Source: Chloroflexota bacterium (GTDB taxonomy: Bacteria; Chloroflexota; UBA4733). Taken from it: a DNA stretch of 50,863 bases. Numbering within the stretch: the stretch's first letter is position 1; every line of letters begins with the position of its first letter. Location of the stretch: contig JANWJO010000178.1 in NCBI GenBank assembly GCA_025449435.1, positions 1 through 50,863 of the forward strand, given 5' to 3'. Positions 46,840-50,863 of the stretch are shown piece after piece. The notes beneath the pieces were generated by a model. The model had not been told where the DNA came from and did no database searches. It was given only the letters and a program-made list of their open reading frames with translations. A program made the position numbers and the translations under genes.

Positions 46840-48579
46840 ATGACTTCGAAGCTGTTTGAGCGTATGAGCCGGCGGCAGTATCTGGCCGTATCCATGCTAG
46901 CCGTAGCGGGTATCGGCCTCGCTGCATGTGGCCAAGCCGCCACCACCGCGACATCTGCGGCAGCTACGTCAGCCGCCCCGGCTGTGACCACCAGCGCAGC
47001 GGCGGCCACCACTTCCGTGGCAGCGGCAACAACCAGCGCGGCGACTGCCACGACCACTTCAGTGGCCGCTACTTCTAGCGCAGCAGCCGCTTCCTCTAGC
47101 GCCGCAGCCGCCGGGGCTGGCGGTGTACTCAACTACGCTGAGGCTGGCGACTTCAATGACTTCAACCCCTGGGGTTTCGGCGCCGTCAACTTCGAGATGT
47201 ACGATCAGGTGTTCTCGCGCATTCTGTGGAAGGACGGCACAGGCAAGGCGAATCCCGACCTGGGCGAATCCTGGCAGATGGCCGCCGACAACCTTTCCTT
47301 CACGGCCAAGCTGCGCCAGGGGGCGCAGTGGCATGACGGCAAGCCGGTGACGGCGTCTGATTTCGTCACAATGTTTGGCTACCTCAAGGACCCGGTGATC
47401 AGCAAGTACACCGGCGCGCAGAAGATCGCCGGCCTGTTCGGCCCGATCAAGGACGTCACCGCGCCAGACCCCTCTACCGTCGTCTTCTCACTCGCCAATC
47501 CCGTGCCCTACCTGACCGACGTGCTGGACTATTTCTTCCTGATCCGGATTACCGACCCTAACGATCCGAAGTTCCTGAAGACTCTGCCGGTTGGGACGGG
47601 CCCATTCAAGATGAGCCAGTGGGTGCCCAGCCAGTACGCTAAGTTTGACAAGTTCAGCGGCTACTTTCAGGCCGGTCAACCCTTGCTCGACACCTTCATG
47701 TTCAAGCGTTTGAGCCAGGCGGAGACGTTGGTGCCCAACCTGCGCTCGGGCGCTGTTCAAGACATCCTTATCACCAGCGCATCGGATGTGGCGCCACTCA
47801 AGGCCGACTCAGCCTATCAAGTAACCGCCAACGAAAACTCGGGCAGCATCTTTAACGTGCTGGTCAACGCCCACAAGGCGCCGTTTGACAACCCGAAAGT
47901 GCGCAAGGCATTCTCCTACTCGCTCAACCGCGAAGGCATGGTCAAAACAGCCTTCTTTGGTGTGTCAGCGCCGATCACCTCACCGTTCTACAGCAAGTCG
48001 TCACTTGCCTACGTGGAAAATCTGGTGAACGCCGATGCGTTCGACCTCGACAAGGCCAAATCCATGTTGAGCCAGGCTGGCGTGACGAGCCTCACGATCG
48101 ACATCCACAGCACCCCGGCGTGGCCGCAGATGAAGCTGTTCTGCTTGATCTGGCAGCAGGACCTGGCCAAGATCGGCATCACGCTGAACGTGCAGGACGT
48201 GGAGAGCGCCGAATTCTATGCCATCGGCGGCGACCCGCAACTCAAGGGCTACTACTTGCATCCCTGGCTGACCGGCCGTACGACGCGTGACCCTGCCATC
48301 TTCTTCGCAACCCAAACCAACTACCGAGGCAACAGCAAGAACATTTACGGCTACGTCAACGACCAGTTGGAGACGCTCATCGCCCAAGGCGCGGTAGAAA
48401 CCGACGCCGCCAAGCGGACGCAGATCTACCAGCAGACCAACCAGATCCTGGTTGATGACGCACCCATGCTGCAGGTGGCCACGAACCCGCGCATCTGGGC
48501 GGCCACCACCAAGCTGCAAGGCGTAGACATCGACTTGAATGGCAACCTGTTCCTGGAAAAAGCCACACTGTCGAAGTAA
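46840..48579 (+). CDS. ABC transporter substrate-binding lipoprotein, family 5 (second system)
   Basis: 579 aa from ATG 46840, behind AAGGAGGATCTAC, a near-perfect ribosome site; the frame is open to 46774 but that start is not supported. The signal has a Tat-like SRRQYLA and a lipobox ending at Cys30 (LAACGQ). An Ala/Thr/Ser linker follows to about residue 90 (ATSAAATSAAP and similar). The fold is family 5: LSFTAKLRQGAQWHDGKPVT, PYLTDVLDYFFLIRI, NPKVRKAFSYSLNREGMV. It is shorter than the first system's binding protein (725 aa). Since it sits among sugar or cyclitol genes, its ligand may be an oligosaccharide rather than a peptide. Confidence 0.9.
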   Translation: MTSKLFERMSRRQYLAVSMLAVAGIGLAACGQAATTATSAAATSAAPAVTTSAAAATTSVAAATTSAATATTTSVAATSSAAAASSSAAAAGAGGVLNYAEAGDFNDFNPWGFGAVNFEMYDQVFSRILWKDGTGKANPDLGESWQMAADNLSFTAKLRQGAQWHDGKPVTASDFVTMFGYLKDPVISKYTGAQKIAGLFGPIKDVTAPDPSTVVFSLANPVPYLTDVLDYFFLIRITDPNDPKFLKTLPVGTGPFKMSQWVPSQYAKFDKFSGYFQAGQPLLDTFMFKRLSQAETLVPNLRSGAVQDILITSASDVAPLKADSAYQVTANENSGSIFNVLVNAHKAPFDNPKVRKAFSYSLNREGMVKTAFFGVSAPITSPFYSKSSLAYVENLVNADAFDLDKAKSMLSQAGVTSLTIDIHSTPAWPQMKLFCLIWQQDLAKIGITLNVQDVESAEFYAIGGDPQLKGYYLHPWLTGRTTRDPAIFFATQTNYRGNSKNIYGYVNDQLETLIAQGAVETDAAKRTQIYQQTNQILVDDAPMLQVATNPRIWAATTKLQGVDIDLNGNLFLEKATLSK

Positions 48580-48634
48580 GCTTGACACCTTGCGACTGAC
48601 ACTACTTGAGATGTGATAGGGGCAGGGGGCACGC

Positions 48635-49588
48635 ATGGCGGAGATTCTGCCGCAACGCCTCCTGCTGCTCATCCCCACGCTGTTCCTGGCGTCATTGTTG
48701 ATCTTTGGGATTATTGAGCTAGCGCCAGGCGACCCGGCGCAAATGATGCTCGGTCCCGAAGCGACGCCGGATCAAGTGGCAGCCGAACGCGTGACACTCG
48801 GCCTCGACCAGCCAATACCCATACGCTACGTCATCTGGCTGCGGGATGTGCTCCGGGGGAACCTGGGCGTCTCGCTGGTCTACGACCGGCCGGTTACGGC
48901 ACTTGTGCTGGAAGCCTTCCCGAATACGCTGCGGCTGGCGGTGACCTCATTCATCCTCTCGGTGTTGTTTGGCTTTCCGATGGGCATCGCATCGGCGTTG
49001 CGCCAGAACAAGCCGATCGACCTCGTGTTGACCTGGGTTGCCTCGCTCGGGCTGGCGATCCCTAGCTTCTGGCTGGGCATCATCTTGATCCTGATTTTTA
49101 GCGTCCAGCTTAAGTGGTTGCCGCCTTCTGGCGTGGGAACGTCTGATCAGGGCTTCCTCACCGGCCTCTCCTTCCTGGTGATGCCGGTGGTCACCATCGC
49201 GATTTCTAACCTCGCGGTGTTCTCGCGCTTTGTACGGTCGTCGATGATTGACGTGATCGCTGCCGACTACGTGCGCACAGCGCGCTCCAAAGGGTTGGCG
49301 GAGTCAGTGGTGGTCACCCGGCACGCGTTGCGTAACGCCATGCTGCCCGTGGTTACCATCCTGGGTATCCAGTTCGGTCGCTTGCTCGGTGGGGCGGTGA
49401 TCACGGAGGCTGTGTTTGCCTATCCGGGTATTGGCCGCCTGGTGGTGACGTCGATCCTGAACCGCGATTACCCAGTGGTGCAAGCCACGCTGCTTCTCGT
49501 CGTCATTATCTTTCTGCTCACCAACTTGATCGTAGACATGTCGTATGGCTTCCTCGACCCGCGCGTCAGCGCGAGTGGAGCGAAGTAG
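48635..49588 (+). CDS. ABC transporter permease, DppB/OppB type (second system)
   Basis: 317 aa. The N-terminal element is RLLLLIPTLFLASLLIFGII followed by ELAPGDPAQMMLGPEATPDQ, highly typical of DppB. The EAA loop is YVRTARSKGLAESVVVTRHA, and the C-terminus GFLDPRVSAS is standard. It has about six membrane segments. It follows the binding-protein gene by 55 nt. GGGGGCAC lies upstream of the ATG. Confidence 0.93.
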   Translation: MAEILPQRLLLLIPTLFLASLLIFGIIELAPGDPAQMMLGPEATPDQVAAERVTLGLDQPIPIRYVIWLRDVLRGNLGVSLVYDRPVTALVLEAFPNTLRLAVTSFILSVLFGFPMGIASALRQNKPIDLVLTWVASLGLAIPSFWLGIILILIFSVQLKWLPPSGVGTSDQGFLTGLSFLVMPVVTIAISNLAVFSRFVRSSMIDVIAADYVRTARSKGLAESVVVTRHALRNAMLPVVTILGIQFGRLLGGAVITEAVFAYPGIGRLVVTSILNRDYPVVQATLLLVVIIFLLTNLIVDMSYGFLDPRVSASGAK

Positions 49589-49591
49589 ATC

Positions 49592-50512
49592 ATGGCAACA
49601 GCCGTTAGCACTGGTGGAATGAAAGCGGTTCTACGGCCCGAATCGTTCCTCTCACGACTGACCAGCAAATCGACCGTGTTCACATTCGGGCGCATCCTCC
49701 ACCACCGCAAGGGCGCATTTGGCATCGCTTCGCTGGTGTTGCTCATCCTGGTGGCGGTGTTCGCACAGTTCATCGCGCCGTACAATCCCAACACCAATGA
49801 CCTCCTGGCTCAACTCGGTCCACCGTCTCTGACACACTGGTTTGGTACCGACGAGTTAGGACGCGACATCTTGAGCCGTGTCATCTTCGGTAGCCGGCCA
49901 TCGCTGCTCACTGGTGTTGTGGCGGTTGCCATCGCCGCTGTCGTGGGTTCGACGATCGGTATCGTGGGCGGCTTCTTGCGCGGCTGGTTTGACCTAGTCA
50001 TGATGCGCGTGTGGGATACGCTCCTGGCCTTCCCCGCCATCTTCCTGGCGATCGGCATCGTGTCGATCCTGGGTCCGGGCTGGATCAACGGCACGCTGGC
50101 CATCGCTATTGTCAACATCCCGGTGTTCGCTCGCTTGGTGCGGGCGGTCACACTCACCGTTGCCGAGCTCGACTTTGTCAGCGCGGCGCGGGCCACTGGC
50201 TGCACCAATACGCGCATAATGCTGGTACACGTGTTCCCCAACTGCCTCGCCCCCGCCATCGTCCAAATGGCCATCGCTGCCCCTAACGCCATCCTGGTGG
50301 AGGCTTCGTTGAGCTATTTGGGACTGGGCAGCCAGCCGCCTAACCCCTCGTGGGGCAACATGCTCAGCACCGCGCAAGGCTTCTTGTACCAGTCAGCCAC
50401 CTATGCCATGTTCCCTGGGCTAGCGATCACCATTGTCGTGCTGGGCATGAACTTCTTCGCTGATGCCCTCCAAGATGCCATCGACCCGCGCCGTATCCGT
50501 CAGCTCGGTTAG
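49592..50512 (+). CDS. ABC transporter permease, DppC/OppC type (second system)
   Basis: 306 aa, normal DppC size, in contrast to the enlarged DppC of the first system. The N-terminal cytoplasmic stretch precedes FGIASLVLLILVAVFAQFIA. The conserved FGTDELGRDILSRVIFGSRP follows, then the EAA loop LDFVSAARATGCTNTRIM and the ending FFADALQDAIDPRRIRQL. It starts 3 nt after the DppB-type gene. No ATPase gene follows within the window; the next gene is an oxidoreductase. Confidence 0.93.
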   Translation: MATAVSTGGMKAVLRPESFLSRLTSKSTVFTFGRILHHRKGAFGIASLVLLILVAVFAQFIAPYNPNTNDLLAQLGPPSLTHWFGTDELGRDILSRVIFGSRPSLLTGVVAVAIAAVVGSTIGIVGGFLRGWFDLVMMRVWDTLLAFPAIFLAIGIVSILGPGWINGTLAIAIVNIPVFARLVRAVTLTVAELDFVSAARATGCTNTRIMLVHVFPNCLAPAIVQMAIAAPNAILVEASLSYLGLGSQPPNPSWGNMLSTAQGFLYQSATYAMFPGLAITIVVLGMNFFADALQDAIDPRRIRQLG

Positions 50513-50567
50513 ACGCCAGTACCTGCGGGTGGTCTGGCTACATCCCCAAGGAAGGAATCCCTGAACC

Positions 50568-50863
50568 GTGAAGACCTATCGAGCGGCCGTCATTGGCCTC
50601 AGTGGGATCAGCGCGGCGCCATTTGACGCAGCGCCCACGCCATCTCTCGGCTACGTGATGCCGCACTCCCACCTGGCCGCCTACGCGACCATTGCACGCA
50701 CCGACCTGGTGGCTGTGTGTGACCTGATTCCAGAGGTGCGCAGCCGCGTGGTCGCGGATTGGCAGCCACACCTCCCGCACCTGCACGCTTACGCCAATTA
50801 CCGCGACATGCTGGAGCGCGAACAGATTGACTTGCTGAGTGTGGCCACACCAGACCACCTGCA
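50568..50863 (+). CDS. Gfo/Idh/MocA-family oxidoreductase, N-terminal part, cut by the window edge
   Basis: 98 codons are present from GTG 50568, with AAGGAAGGAATC upstream. It begins MKTYRAAVIGLSGISAAPFD and continues through HSHLAAYATIARTDLVAVCD, YANYRDMLEREQIDLLSVAT and PDHL. This is the nucleotide-binding Rossmann domain of Gfo/Idh/MocA proteins, with the conserved acidic residue in AVCD and the ATPDHLH-type motif just at the edge. A short insert (SAAPFDAAPTPSLGYVMPHS) lies in the first loop. Members oxidise or rearrange sugars and inositols with NAD(P). It fits the neighbouring sugar or cyclitol genes. Confidence 0.8.
   Translation, partial: MKTYRAAVIGLSGISAAPFDAAPTPSLGYVMPHSHLAAYATIARTDLVAVCDLIPEVRSRVVADWQPHLPHLHAYANYRDMLEREQIDLLSVATPDHL

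Noticed and set aside
48583..48620. TTGACA after the second binding-protein gene as a promoter
   Set aside because: No -10 element at 16-18 nt; the next AT-rich hexamer is too far away.
50538..50858. 106-codon minus-strand frame at the right edge
   Set aside because: The plus strand here encodes a clear Gfo/Idh/MocA N-terminus, so this is its shadow.

Overview
The window is GC-rich, gene-dense bacterial chromosome. It most likely comes from the phylum Chloroflexota (Thermomicrobia-like or a relative). The evidence is a 1501-residue RpoC with a long coiled-coil insert, Tat-type peptide-binding lipoproteins with long Ala/Thr/Ser linkers, DUF2079 and GT39 membrane proteins, and a Pro/Thr-rich lipoprotein ending in an Ig-like domain common in that phylum. 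This placement is inferred from gene style; no rRNA or tRNA gene was seen to confirm it.

Layout. 1-1.5 kb (+): a sugar-nucleotide transferase and mobA, overlapping by 4 nt. 1.6-9.9 kb (-): rpoC and rpoB, with rpoB read from a TTG start behind a hairpin leader. 10-15.5 kb (-): zinc alcohol dehydrogenase and M42 peptidase, then a terminator and an unexplained nested stem structure, then a serine beta-lactamase-like hydrolase, a fumarylacetoacetase-family protein and a methyltransferase. 15.7-17.3 kb: an archaeal/fungal-type aspartate-semialdehyde dehydrogenase and a small unknown protein. 17.4-25.9 kb (+): a complete Dpp/Opp-type ABC operon (binding protein, two permeases, two ATPases) followed by a B12-binding-like radical SAM enzyme, behind a good sigma-70 promoter. 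25.9-26.6 kb: a gene graveyard holding remains of an alpha/beta hydrolase and of a peptide-ABC ATPase, back to back.

26.6-37.9 kb is a cell-surface region: a DUF2079 membrane protein and two GT39-type (GT-C) membrane glycosyltransferases that appear to share one C-terminal domain, an M20 peptidase, a GalU-like uridylyltransferase translationally coupled to a GHMP (glucuronokinase-like) kinase, a lipoprotein and an unknown protein. 38.1-40.8 kb (+): typA/bipA and a short-chain dehydrogenase.

40.9-50.9 kb looks like one catabolic locus for a sugar, sugar acid or cyclitol. A leftward operon (IolD-like ThDP enzyme, NIPSNAP protein, SDR) diverges from an IolE-like isomerase. A rightward operon follows behind a TTGACA-17-TAGTAT promoter: FadR-type regulator, fumarylacetoacetase-family hydrolase, a second Dpp-type binding protein, two permeases with no ATPase, and the start of a Gfo/Idh/MocA oxidoreductase cut by the window edge. 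Together the genes suggest a heterotroph that scavenges peptides and sugar derivatives and invests in surface glycans.

No CRISPR array, transposase, prophage or tRNA gene was seen.
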